Part shown: in pieces, positions 18,882-28,791 of the stretch
How positions within the stretch are numbered: position 1 is the stretch's first letter
Layout of the letters: each line of letters begins with the position of its first letter
Source of the DNA: Streptococcus suis S735
Lineage (GTDB): Bacteria; Bacillota; Bacilli; Lactobacillales; Streptococcaceae
Assembly: GCF_000294495.1 (NCBI RefSeq)
Contig: NC_018526.1
Span: 434,001 to 498,000 of the forward strand
Direction: 5' to 3'
Length of the DNA: 64,000 nt
Notes under the pieces: model-generated
Database searches by the model: none
Told to the model about the DNA's origin: nothing
The model's input: only the letters and a program-made list of their open reading frames with translations
Made by a program: the position numbers and the translations under genes

Positions 18882-19130
18882 ATGTTTTATTTAATCCTCG
18901 CCATCATGTTAGTACTTTTTTATATTTTTATTGCACCTAGCAATATTAAGGGGACTATGAATTTGATTGCGGCAGTATTTTTACTGGTAGCATTAGCGAT
19001 TGCCTTGGTACTTGGATTTTTAAGAATCATGCAATTTCCAAAGGAAATTTGGGTTGGTCTACTAATGATTCTGATTGGTTTTTGGGCGATGCGGGATATT
19101 TATCAATTAAATGACGATACAAAATTTTAG
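18882..19130 (+). CDS. DUF3165 family small membrane protein
   Basis: 82 residues with three hydrophobic segments (about 1-18, 26-46, 52-68) and short polar loops; it should sit in the cytoplasmic membrane. It matches the streptococcal DUF3165 proteins of unknown function, typically found after typA. AGGAGAAG precedes the start. It is co-transcribed with typA by position. Confidence 0.7.
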   Translation: MFYLILAIMLVLFYIFIAPSNIKGTMNLIAAVFLLVALAIALVLGFLRIMQFPKEIWVGLLMILIGFWAMRDIYQLNDDTKF

Positions 19131-19441
19131 CAGAGTCTTTGATTTTTGAATACCGTAATACGATATTACTAAGGAATTTTATCCAGCTTTTTGGACAGTA
19201 GTGGCAATCTATTAGCTAAAGAAATTATATTCTGTGATACATCTTGAAGAAGCTCTCGTTATTTATAATAAATGACAAGCGCATTTTCAAGGTGTTTTTA
19301 TGTAGATAAATTTTAATACTCAATGAAATCCCCAAAATAGCAAGTTTTTAGTACAGTCATTTAAATTAACTCTGATACATCGCCGCTTTCAGCTTGCCGC
19401 ACTCTACGAAAGTGACTCGTTTCGCATGTCTTATTTCCAAC

Positions 19442-19467
19442 CTAGAACAGCCTCTAGGCTGTTCTAG
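19442..19467. repeat. Perfect 12-bp palindrome in an interspersed repeat
   Basis: CTAGAACAGCCT and AGGCTGTTCTAG are separated by two bases. The preceding TTATTTCCAACCT phrase recurs in the modules at 53065 and 61560. Confidence 0.6.
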
Positions 19468-19599
19468 CTACCTGCACATCGGTTCCTTGTCTGAAAGCTA
19501 ATTCATTAGACCATACAAGGCAATGAGCTGCCGCCGCCAACTTTTATCAACATCTTAGCAATTTGCGTTTTACAGTCTGAAGCTGATCTCTATAATTGA

Positions 19600-19722
19600 C
19601 GGGAGTGGGAAAGACATCCATACATTAAAGTAATTAAAGACAAATTAAATAACTATATTAGTCATTCAAACCTAAATGAGAGGGAATTGTTTTATAAAAT
19701 ATTGCTAACAGTTTTCCCTTAG
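19600..19722 (+). pseudogene. Possible 3' remnant of an unknown gene
   Basis: A 40-codon open frame with protein-like character (HPYIKVIKDKLNNYISHSN... ending ILLTVFP) follows a stop and has no start or ribosome-binding site. It could be the tail of a lost gene upstream of the pilus cluster. The family is not recognised. Confidence 0.3.
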
Positions 19723-19804
19723 ACAAACTCATATTACTAGACAATAAATGGAAACTATAGTAAAATACCAAGTATTGTTATTAAGTTGTACTTTAACTTA
19801 GTTG

Positions 19805-19810
19805 TATAAT
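19805..19810 (+). promoter_or_regulatory. -10 element of the pilus cluster promoter
   Basis: TATAAT 27 bases before the first pilus-cluster gene. A weak -35 (TTAAGT at 19781-19786, 18 bases away) is the best partner. The promoter probably serves the whole cluster. Confidence 0.45.
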
Positions 19811-19836
19811 ATTTTGGTAAAAGAGAGGAAACGCAG

Positions 19837-20097
19837 ATGGATGTAAAAAATCTTCGGAAATTAAAGCGAATTGAGTTATATGAGATTATGTTGGCTCAAA
19901 GTGAAGAGATTGATTGCTTGAGAAATCAACTTGAGAAGATTAAAACAGAGTTGGCTGATAGAAGAATTATGATTAGTCAATCTGGCTCCATAGCGGAAGC
20001 TTCAATGAAACTGACTAATATTTTTGAAGAAGCGCAAAAAGCTGCGGATCTATATCTCTATAATGTGAAAAACAAAATTGGTGATGTTCATGAATAG
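19837..20097 (+). CDS. Short coiled-coil protein heading the pilus cluster
   Basis: 86 residues, helical throughout, with no signal peptide, hence cytoplasmic. The N-terminal half is a charged coiled coil (about 5-45). The C-terminal half has the motif GSIAEAS...IFEEAQKAADLYL (about 50-78), which is nearly unchanged in the paralogous gene of the second cluster (46703-47003). The function is unknown; I do not recognise a named family. Its end overlaps the start of the signal peptidase gene, so the two are translationally coupled. GAGAGGAAA is the ribosome-binding site. Confidence 0.65.
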   Translation: MDVKNLRKLKRIELYEIMLAQSEEIDCLRNQLEKIKTELADRRIMISQSGSIAEASMKLTNIFEEAQKAADLYLYNVKNKIGDVHE

Positions 20098-20680
20098 TTC
20101 AAATCTCAAGGGAAAGGAACTTCCAAAAACTTCAGAATTAAAAGAGCTATATCAGCATGAAAGATATAGACATACATTTTGGAGGACAGTGAAAAGTACA
20201 GTGTTTATGTTGGTAGTAGTTGCAGCATTTGCAATACTAATCGCTGTATTATTTTTGCCTATTTTGAGAATATACGGAGATTCAATGAAAGGAACCCTGA
20301 ATAGTGGGGACATCGTTGTATCAGTAAAGAGCAATGATTTTGAAAGCAGTGATGTTGTTGCTTTTTATTACAATAACAATATTCTGGTCAAGCGCGTCAT
20401 CGCTGAAGCTGGGGATTGGGTGGATATGGATAAACAAGGAAATGTTTATGTCAATAATCAAAGATTGGACGAGCCATATTTGGCAAATAGGGATTATGGT
20501 CATACAGATATTGAGTTTCCCTATCAGGTACCGGAAAATCGAATCTTTGTCATGGGAGATAACCGGAAAGAGTCCATTGATTCGCGAAACAACGCTATTG
20601 GTACAGTCTCTAATGAACAGATTGTTGGAAAGTTGGTATTTAAGATTTGGCCACTGTCTGAATTGGGATGGATTGAATAA
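20090..20680 (+). CDS. sipF: Pilus-associated signal peptidase I
   Basis: 196 residues. A membrane-bound serine peptidase of family S26, with one N-terminal membrane segment (about 38-58). The catalytic Ser65 is in YGDSMKG and the general base Lys101 in VKRVIAEAGDW; the later VMGDNRKESIDSRN box completes the family signature. In pilus clusters such enzymes act in pilus assembly rather than general secretion. The start at 20090 is preferred because GGTGAT lies 4-5 bases upstream; it overlaps the previous gene's last codons. It matches SipF of the S. suis srtF cluster in context. Confidence 0.85.
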   Translation: MNSSNLKGKELPKTSELKELYQHERYRHTFWRTVKSTVFMLVVVAAFAILIAVLFLPILRIYGDSMKGTLNSGDIVVSVKSNDFESSDVVAFYYNNNILVKRVIAEAGDWVDMDKQGNVYVNNQRLDEPYLANRDYGHTDIEFPYQVPENRIFVMGDNRKESIDSRNNAIGTVSNEQIVGKLVFKIWPLSELGWIE

Positions 20681-20711
20681 ATGAAAGTGAAAAAATAGAA
20701 AGGAGGATCTT

Positions 20712-23700
20712 GTGAGAGACTGGTTAAATTTAGAAAAAATCCAAGGTTGGCGACGAAAGTACAAGAAGCTCGTGAATATCATTGCTTTCCTCGTAGTATT
20801 TGCAACGACCTATGCTTTGATTCTACCCGCTATCACATTAGACCAAGAAAAGGCTGAATAAACTGCTGGGATTGAAGTGCAAGAAACACCAGTAACAACG
20901 GAAATTAGTAAATTAACAGAACCGATGGTGACAACTCAGCAAACTCCGATAGTGGGTAGCTCTGCTGATGAAGTTCAATCTCCTGCGACAGAAACGGTTC
21001 CTGACCCTGCTGAGCAAGTGTCAACAGAGTCTGCTAGCAAACCCCAGACCGACCAAGAACGGATTACTGAGCCAACTACCATAGTTCACAAAACGAATGA
21101 TTATGAGGTGACTGCAACATTTGATGCGAGTGCTCAATTTCCCAAAGATGTTGAGTTTAATGTTAGAGAACTAGATAGCCAATCAGAAGAATATCGGACA
21201 CATTATGAAAAAACCAAGGAGAAGCTTGGAGTAAAAAAACTTGTATATGCCCGATTCTTTGATATTCATTTTTCATCACAGGGCCAAGAGGTCGAGCCTG
21301 CCTCCCCTGTGAAGATTACGATTAGAAACAAGGAATTAGTTCAACGGCCAGATGATAGTAAACTGAAAATTGTCCACTTTGAAGAGAATAGCCAGATAGA
21401 AGTTTTAGAGGCCGAAACGAAGGAAAATGAACAACAAATCTCCGAGATCAGTTTTGACGCTAGCCATTTTTCTGTTTATGGAGATGTTTTAGCAAACTAT
21501 TATACTGTCAAATTTACCTACACTGACACAGCAGGTCAAGAACAAGTCATTACGAGTTTGATTGATAAGACTGTGGGGACTTCACTTGGTAGTTTGCCTG
21601 AAGCTCCTTTTAAAAACGGTTATGTATTTTCTCATTGGATTAATAAAGATACTGGTGATCGGATTGATGAAAATACGGTGATAACTGGCGACCTGACTGC
21701 TGTAGCAGTATTTAATAATATCAATATCTACACCATTGATGTCACGTATTTCTACCACAATGTTTCTAAAAACCAAGATATTACGATTGATAAGGAAACG
21801 GTGCAACTGGAAGCAAGTGATGCTCCATATCAACTGACACCACCTGCTTCTACTGAGGTGAGCAACAAAGAGGATACAACTTTACCAGCAGATGCTATTT
21901 ACTACCCTGAAAAACCACTTCTTGAGTTTACAGCAGATCAACTAGAGCGACTGGACGTAGCAGATGGAGTGGATGATAATTATATTAGCGAAAGAGTACA
22001 ATATGTTCCTTACAATGCAGAGTATGATGTCATTTATAGGCTAAAGAATTTGACGGGGTCAGGTTATTCTGATATCCAGACTGTTCATGTCCGTGGGGTA
22101 CTGGGTTCAACTGTTACACCGCAAATTCTAACCTACAACTATGCTGACTTTGAACGTGCTGATACAGCAAAGATTGAGAATACTAGCGGCCAAAAATTGT
22201 ATGTTTATTATACACGGAAAACCTTTACTCTTTCTTATAATTCCAATGGCGGTAGTAATATTCCCCAACAACAGGGTCTATACGATAGCCAGATTAAGAT
22301 TTCTACAACTACTCCAACAAAAGAGGGGTATACATTTGAAGGTTGGTATGATAATCCTGGACTGACTGGAAACAAGATTACAGGCTCTCTCACCTTAAAG
22401 AAAGATACAACTTTGTATGCGAAATGGACACCGAACAGGGTTCGCTACATCATTGGGTATTACAAGGAAGTCTATGACAACAACACTGGAACAACCTCCT
22501 ATGTATATGATAGTTCGGCAGCTGGTTGGGGTCTGGTTGGGACTACTGTAAAAGGAACAGATTCAAATATTGGACCTCCTCCGCCAACCCAAACAACCAT
22601 TGGCAGCATTGGCTACGAGAAGGATGTTACTAAAAGTGCTGCTTCAAGTATTGAAATTGCAGCTGATGGAACATCTGTTTTGAAAGTTTACTATAAACTG
22701 AAGCGCTACACTTTTGAATTTTTCTTAAATGATAACAATGCCAATATCACCATAAATGGTAAGACCTACTCTGATAGGAATAGGTACATGATACGTGATG
22801 TTGTGCTTGGTCAAGATGTCTCAAAGTTATGGCCAGCTTCTATAACAAATCCTAAAGAAGTATACGATGATAAAGTCTACTATGATAGCTATGGTAGGCC
22901 GATAAGATACTTTTTTGACTACTGGATTTTTGGGAATCTACTCTTCAAAACAGATCGGTTCGAAGTTGTTGAGTCTATGTTGCCAACGAGTGGAACAACC
23001 AGTAAGTTCACAGCATATTGGAATACCCAAGGTACACAGGCTAACGTTGAATATTGGTTACAACAACCGGATGGTTCTTATAAGAAGTCTGATATATATA
23101 GTCAATCTTTCCTAAAGACTGCAGGACTGCTACCGAAAGAAATTTTTGGATATTCTTATTATACAGATGCTAGTTTTACTGAAGCAGGCATTAGGTATTA
23201 CGGAACTCAAGGAAATACATATCGTTTCTACTATAAACGCCAAGCCTTCAAAATTGACTATTATTACAATAGTACTGGGTTAGATTCAAAGAGTAACATT
23301 CTCTTTGAGAGTAACATCAATACAGCAACTTATAATTACCAACCACCACGTTCTACTGGAGTTGATGCTGATTATACATGGGGTGGATGGTATACAGATT
23401 CGTTATTGACAGAGAAGTATAACTTTAATAAGATGCCTGCCAATAACTTGGTTCTCTATGCTAAGTGGATTGCTCCAAAATTTAAGGTTACTTTTGATAT
23501 CAACGGTGGTAATGGAACTGCCCCTGTCGATCAAAGTGTTGAAAAATACAAATACGCTAAGGCCCCTGCTGATCCAACGAGGGAACATTACAATTTCCTT
23601 GGTTGGTCTACAGAAGATGGGAAACTCTATAGTTGGAGCGACCAAGTAACCAAGGATGTCAAATTGACTGCGAAGTGGGAATTGAAACCATTAACTTATA

Positions 23701-25688
23701 CTGTTCGCTATCTTGAAGCAGGTACAAATACGCAATTGGCTGCTGATAAAGTGATTACGAGTCCAGCGCTTGTATTGAATCAAGCTATCACAGAAAAGGC
23801 ATTGGGAATTACAGGTTATCGACCAGATAAGAGTAGTCAAACAATTAACCTGAATTTTAGAGGGAACGAAATAACTTTCTACTATACACCGAAGGTAAAA
23901 GATGTTGTTTACACCATCAAGTATGTCTTGAAGGATAACCCAGCTATTGAGGTAGCACCTACAGTTACTCGTAAGGTTGATGGAAGTATCATCCGTGCGA
24001 AAGAAGCTGCTGCAGATGTGAATAAACAGCATTTGCAGAGTCAGTCTGGTGTTACTGCTGAAATGCTGGAAATGGATTACTATCCAACTGTAAATACTCA
24101 AAGTTTGATTCTAACTTCTAGTGATGCAAATAATGTGATTGTTTTTGAATATGTCGGATTCGATACTCAAACCTTTACGGTAAATTATTTGGATATGGAT
24201 GGTAAGAAAATCGATGGTCAAGAACCATTGGTAGTTTACCGAAAGAAACCAGGTAGTTTCGTGGTAGATCATAAGACTATAAATGGTTATACCTATGATC
24301 ATTCGTTAGACAGTGAGAATGCAGCTGATAAGACAGTATACCGTGTAAGTAAGGGTGGTCACATAACCATTGATCTCTATTATAAGAAAAACCTAACACT
24401 GACCGCATTAGATAAGTCCAAAGTTTATGATGGCACTGCCCTATCAAGTTCGGGTCTGTCTGATTTAAATCCTTCGTACAGTTCAGAACTGAAAACAGGT
24501 GACAAATTGGTTGCCATCAGCTATGATGGAAGTCAAACAAATGCTGGTAGTAGCGCAACGACACCTAAACTTGCTAACATCAGCAATGCATCTGGTGCTG
24601 ACCGGACGAATTTCTATCACATAACCTATCAACCGGGTAACTTAAGAGTTGACCAACAGCCAGTTGTGGTTGTCATCGACGGTGAAAAGAAATCGAAAAT
24701 CTATGATGGCAAAGCAGAAGCAGTTGGTTATAAGGTGACGGAAATAAGAGATTCAAGCGGTCTCTATAAAAAAACAGATATCAAATTTAATGGTTCAAGT
24801 TCAGAGCAGTCGGTTAAGAAAAAAGATGCAGGAATTTATCCACTCCTTTTAAGTAATAGATTCTCAAATACCAATCAGAATTTCCAAGTAGATTTCTTGA
24901 TTTCTGATGGGGAATTAAGAATAGATAGACGGCAACTGACCATAACATCTGACTCCGCTAGCAAGGCTTATGACGGTAGCGAGCTTCGTGCTGACAATAT
25001 CACAGTCTCTGTACCTGCTGGTGTTGACTACACAGGTTTTGTCGATGGCGAAGGGATTATACCAACCTTCTTAGGCGGTCCAATCGATTCTGGAATGATG
25101 CCAAACTTCTTTGAATATGCTCTAAAATCTGGCACGAATTTAGCTAATTATGAGTTAGATATCCAGTTTGGCCAGCTCAAGGTCAAAGAAGTCATCAAGA
25201 TTCAGAAAACAGACCTGGCCTGGCAGGCCCTTTCAGGTGGTAAGTTTGAATTGACCAAGTGGGATGGTTTGAACTGGGCTCAGGTAGATGGGGTGCAGGA
25301 ATTTGCCATTACCAGCAAAGATGGTATTCGGATACCGGTAGGCTTAGAAGCAGGTCGCTACCGTCTGCAAGAATTGGCAGCACCTGATGGTTTTATCGTC
25401 TTGGATAGCTATATCTACTTCAGCATCAAGGAAATCTTTAACGAAGATAAGACATCTTCCTTCTACACAGTTTCCTTGTCTGATGAAGCAGGCAAGGATG
25501 CTAGTCCGGAACGAGCAACGCTTACCAAGGTTAGTGGTGATGCCAGTCATCGCATCCAAGTGGCCAATGAGCAGGGCAGAGCCTTGCCAAGCACAGGCGG
25601 AGATGGACAGAAGTGGTTTATTCTTTCTGGCCTTGTCCTCATAGCCATCTCCTATCTGATGCATCTGTTTGTTCAACGTCGAAGGTAA
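20712..25688 (+). pseudogene. sfp1: Ancillary pilin Sfp1, interrupted by a nonsense codon
   Basis: GTG at 20712 (AGGAGG upstream) opens a frame encoding a secretion signal that ends YALILPAITL, but TAA at 20859-20861 (codon 50) stops it. The same frame then stays open for about 1,600 codons. The body has InlB-type beta-grasp repeats (YNSNGG...GYTFEGWYDN...LYAKW and a similar FDINGG...AKW), MucBP-like and 'YDG' repeats (KVYDGT, KIYDGK, KAYDGS), a Cna-B-like domain (LQELAAPDGF) and a C-terminal LPSTG sorting signal with membrane anchor and RRR tail. A GTG at 20877 could restart translation but would lack the export signal. Early nonsense mutation of this gene is known in S. suis strains of the P1/7 type, whose pili contain only the major subunit. 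Confidence 0.9.
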
Positions 25689-25794
25689 AGGAGACAGTAA
25701 CAATCTCCAAATCCCTTAGTAGTAAATCGTCTCAGCTTTCTAAGTAACGTCCAGTTTCTTAGACCTAATCCAAATAAATAAAAGAAGGAATATT

Positions 25795-27237
25795 ATGAAA
25801 AAATTACAACAATTCTTTACATCCCTTGTGGCAGTACTGACAGTCTTCGCTTTTGGTTCCACGGCCTTGGCGCAAACTGTTGATAGCGGAAAAAGTGGAG
25901 CAGGCACTATTACTGTCTCTAACGCTTCACAAGGTCAAACTTACACTGCCTATAAACTCTTTGATGCAACTGTAACCACAGATGGTTCTGGTATCTCATA
26001 CAAACTTCCTGCTGGTAAAACTGCAACGAACTTTGGTGGTGATACTTGGTTCGAAGTGGACAGCAAAGGTAATATTACTGCAAAGGAAGGTGCTACTGTC
26101 TCTTCAGAAGCATTTGCGGCTTGGGCAAAGAATTTCGGTACAGAAGTTACAAGTGCTACAGCGAATGATAACTCTCTTGTGTTTACACATTTGACATTTG
26201 GTTACTATTTTGTAACATCATCACTTGGTGCAGTGCTTACAGTAGATAGTACAACACCAAATGCAACTGTTATCGATAAAAACACTACTAATCCAACCAT
26301 TCCAGATTCAAATAATGGTGGCGGTAAGAAAATTCTTAGCAATGGTGCTACAACTAGTGAAACAACTGCAAAAATTGGCGATACCATCAACTTCCAAATC
26401 AAGTTTAATGCTACCAACTACGTTACTAAAGATAGACAAACCAAGCAGATTGTTTCTTACACTATCGAAGATAGCCCAACAGCCCTCGCAATTGATCAAA
26501 ATTCTGTCAACGTTAAAGTGGATGGTGTGGATATCACAGCAAAAATTTCGAAGACTTTTGATGCAACAGGCAAAATGAATCTTGTCATTACATGGGCGGA
26601 TGCGGCAGCTAGTAATAAAACCATCTATAACTCTCCAGCTGAAGTTATTATCACCTACTCAGCAGTGGTGACTAAAGATGCCAAGGAGGGAGAAGCAACC
26701 AACTCAGCGACTATTGGTTACAACACAATTGATAATCCAACAACTCCTCCAACACCAGTTGATCCAGACAAGCCAACTGAAACAACAAAAGTGACTACTC
26801 ACCGTTTCACTTTGAAAAAAACAAACAATGTAGGTGAAACTTTGACAGGTGCAGAGTTCAAACTCTATGATGCAGCCAACAATGGAACTGAAATCAAGGT
26901 TGTCAAGGAATCTGACGGAGTGTATCGTGTTGCGCAGGCTGATGAGCAAGGTGTTGTCATCGAAGCTGGCGAAGTTGTGATTAAAGGTCTGAAACATAGC
27001 ACGACCTATTATCTTGAAGAAATGAAAGCACCGAATGGTTACAATATCTTGACAGAACGTCAATCCATTGAAGTGAAAGAGAATAACACAGCACAAGCAA
27101 ATATCGTCAATAAAAAGGGTGGTGTCTTGCCAAGCACTGGTGCGATTGGAACAACTTTATTCTATCTAGTTGGTTCAATCCTACTTTTGGTAGCATTGGT
27201 TTATACTATTTCAAAACGTCGTATGAACAATATCTAA
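25795..27237 (+). CDS. sfp2: Major pilin subunit Sfp2
   Basis: 480 residues. It has a cleavable signal peptide (cleavage after about residue 26, STALAQ) and a C-terminal LPSTG sorting signal (about residue 447) with hydrophobic segment and KRR tail. The last folded domain carries the pilin E-box YYLEEMKAPNGY (about 404-415), which supports intramolecular isopeptide bonds in Cna-B domains; other Cna-B-type domains precede it, with a proline/threonine linker (about 315-335). The class C sortase encoded next joins such subunits into the shaft. AAGAAGGA is the ribosome-binding site. The gene is intact, so a shaft can be made without Sfp1. Confidence 0.88.
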   Translation: MKKLQQFFTSLVAVLTVFAFGSTALAQTVDSGKSGAGTITVSNASQGQTYTAYKLFDATVTTDGSGISYKLPAGKTATNFGGDTWFEVDSKGNITAKEGATVSSEAFAAWAKNFGTEVTSATANDNSLVFTHLTFGYYFVTSSLGAVLTVDSTTPNATVIDKNTTNPTIPDSNNGGGKKILSNGATTSETTAKIGDTINFQIKFNATNYVTKDRQTKQIVSYTIEDSPTALAIDQNSVNVKVDGVDITAKISKTFDATGKMNLVITWADAAASNKTIYNSPAEVIITYSAVVTKDAKEGEATNSATIGYNTIDNPTTPPTPVDPDKPTETTKVTTHRFTLKKTNNVGETLTGAEFKLYDAANNGTEIKVVKESDGVYRVAQADEQGVVIEAGEVVIKGLKHSTTYYLEEMKAPNGYNILTERQSIEVKENNTAQANIVNKKGGVLPSTGAIGTTLFYLVGSILLLVALVYTISKRRMNNI

Positions 27238-27268
27238 TTGTCCATACAATACCTAATATTTAGAATCT

Positions 27269-27318
27269 ATCTTCGGAAGTGCAAAAGCAAGAGTGGAAGT
27301 ATTTCCGAAGATATTTCT
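27269..27318 (+). terminator. Hairpin between major pilin and sortase genes
   Basis: ATCTTCGGAA (27269-27278) and TTCCGAAGAT (27303-27312) form a perfect 10-bp stem with a 24-base loop, followed by ATTTCTTT. It probably ends most pilin transcripts and lets a fraction read into srtF. Confidence 0.6.
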
Positions 27319-27350
27319 TTGGTCTTAACACAAGGAAAGGAGGGGATTTC

Positions 27351-28220
27351 ATGATCAAATGGCTCAAAAAGAAAGGTCCGTCTTTTATCATGCCATTAAT
27401 TTTTATATTGGGGATTGGACTATTGGCTTATCCATCGGTCAGTGATTACTGGAATTCCTTCCACCAATCAGAGGCCATCATGTCCTATTCTGACACAGTA
27501 TCAGATATGACAGCTGACCAATACAAAGAAATCATTGATAGTGCGCGCCAGTATAATCAAGAAAAACCCTTAAACTGGAATGTGACTGCATCCGACATTG
27601 AAGCCTACAATCAGGAATTGAATTTCAATAAAGATGGCATCATGGGCTATATTGAGATTCCTAAAATTGATGTCAAGTTATCTATATTTCATGGGACAGA
27701 CGAAACGGTTTTAGAGACTTCTATTGGACATCTAGAAGGAACATCGTTGCCTGTAGGAGGTTTGGGAACTCATAGTGTACTTTCAGGGCATCGTGGGCTC
27801 CCATCTGCCCGTCTGTTTTCTGATTTAGATAAGTTGAGAGAAGGCGATATATTTACCATTCACGTTCTCAATGAAACACTAACTTACAAAGTGGACCAGA
27901 TTCGAGTGGTTGAGCCATCAGATTTATCGGCTCTTACCATGGAACCTCAGAAAGACTTATTGACTTTGGTAACCTGTACACCCTACGGTATTAATACACA
28001 TAGGCTATTAGTTCGTGGCTATCGTATTGAAAATGTTAATGGTAGTGCTTTGGTTACCTCTGATGCTATCCAAATTAAAGCAATTTTTATTGCTCCATTT
28101 ATCGCAACTCCAATTCTATTTGTAATCTTAATTTATATTTTTATAACAACTAGTAAAACATTTCGTTCTCGGAATAGGAATCAAGTGTTGGATGATTTTT
28201 TAGTTCCCAAGAAATTTTGA
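27351..28220 (+). CDS. srtF: Class C pilus sortase
   Basis: 289 residues. It has an N-terminal membrane segment (about 14-32) and a second near the C-terminus (about 245-268), the layout of class C sortases. The catalytic triad is His147 (LSGHRGLPSARLFSDL), Cys209 (TLVTCTPYG) and Arg222 (LLVRG). It cleaves LPXTG signals and joins pilins through a lysine of the next subunit. No DP(F/W) lid motif is visible in the expected N-terminal loop, so the lid may differ. The start follows GAAAGGAGGGG. An additional 24-residue upstream extension is open but has no ribosome-binding site. A terminator follows. Confidence 0.9.
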   Translation: MIKWLKKKGPSFIMPLIFILGIGLLAYPSVSDYWNSFHQSEAIMSYSDTVSDMTADQYKEIIDSARQYNQEKPLNWNVTASDIEAYNQELNFNKDGIMGYIEIPKIDVKLSIFHGTDETVLETSIGHLEGTSLPVGGLGTHSVLSGHRGLPSARLFSDLDKLREGDIFTIHVLNETLTYKVDQIRVVEPSDLSALTMEPQKDLLTLVTCTPYGINTHRLLVRGYRIENVNGSALVTSDAIQIKAIFIAPFIATPILFVILIYIFITTSKTFRSRNRNQVLDDFLVPKKF

Positions 28221-28226
28221 ACTATT

Positions 28227-28266
28227 GAAAATGTTTCAAAGTCGATTTGACTCTGGAACATTTTTC
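28227..28266 (+). terminator. Terminator after srtF
   Basis: AAATGTTTC...GGAACATTT with an inner AGTC/GACT pairing, followed by a T-run; six bases after the srtF stop. Confidence 0.65.
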
Positions 28267-28330
28267 TATTATAGACATTAGACAATATGGCTGAATGAGG
28301 TAATTGTTCAACTTCTAACCTCCTGTCAAC

Positions 28331-28621
28331 TCAAATCAATTGCCTAGACCGACGATTGAAACGACTTCTTTCTAGTAACTGACCGCAAGGGAAGAGGTGG
28401 CAGATGGTGTAGAAATGGCGCTGTGATGTCATACCTAGTTCAGCTTGTAACAAAAGTAAGACAAGGATTGATTCATCTGAAACTTTAACTAAGCCAACAT
28501 TTCGCCGATATTTGAAGGAATCCGGGCAATAGTTGTTGTAGAAGTGATGACAAATTTGTGATAATTGGCGTACATTCCATTGCAAATGATGAGATTTAGC
28601 AGTATACTGTAAGTAGCTCAT
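28331..28621 (-). pseudogene. IS982-family transposase fragment (N-terminal third)
   Basis: Reading leftward from ATG at 28621 (MSYLQYTAKSHHLQW), about 97 codons resemble the N-terminus of IS982-family transposases (KVSDESILVLLLLQAELG, CHLFPCGQLLERSRFNRRSRQL). The remaining two thirds, including the DDE catalytic part, are absent, so it is a dead remnant. It lies between the pilus cluster and murD and suggests the right edge of an acquired region. Confidence 0.7.
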
Positions 28622-28791
28622 TTGGACTACCCCTCTGTATGTTTCGTCGCTTACAGTATAGTCCATTTGGGCTTTTTATTGTATTTTGAAATGAACTAGC
28701 GCTACGGGCAGAGTTTACTTTTCTGTCCTCTGGCTTGAAAAAGGTCTTCGTAAAGGGTAAAATAAGGTGTTAGAAAGTAAAGGTATTTGAG

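Larger units (their letters stand above)
19131..19836. other. 706-base non-coding stretch with repeat and gene remnants
   Basis: There is no complete gene. It contains a partial BOX-like end (TACTCAATGAAATCC, near 19316), a perfect 12-bp palindrome (19442-19467) in a palindrome-rich module like those near 53100 and 61600, and a short open frame (19600-19722) that may be a gene remnant. The pilus-cluster promoter is at its right end. Confidence 0.6.

Noticed and set aside
20877-25688. Open frame starting at GTG 20877 as an independent gene
   Set aside because: It has no signal peptide although it ends in LPSTG, and the missing signal is found in the same frame 55 codons upstream behind a nonsense codon. 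It is the body of interrupted sfp1.
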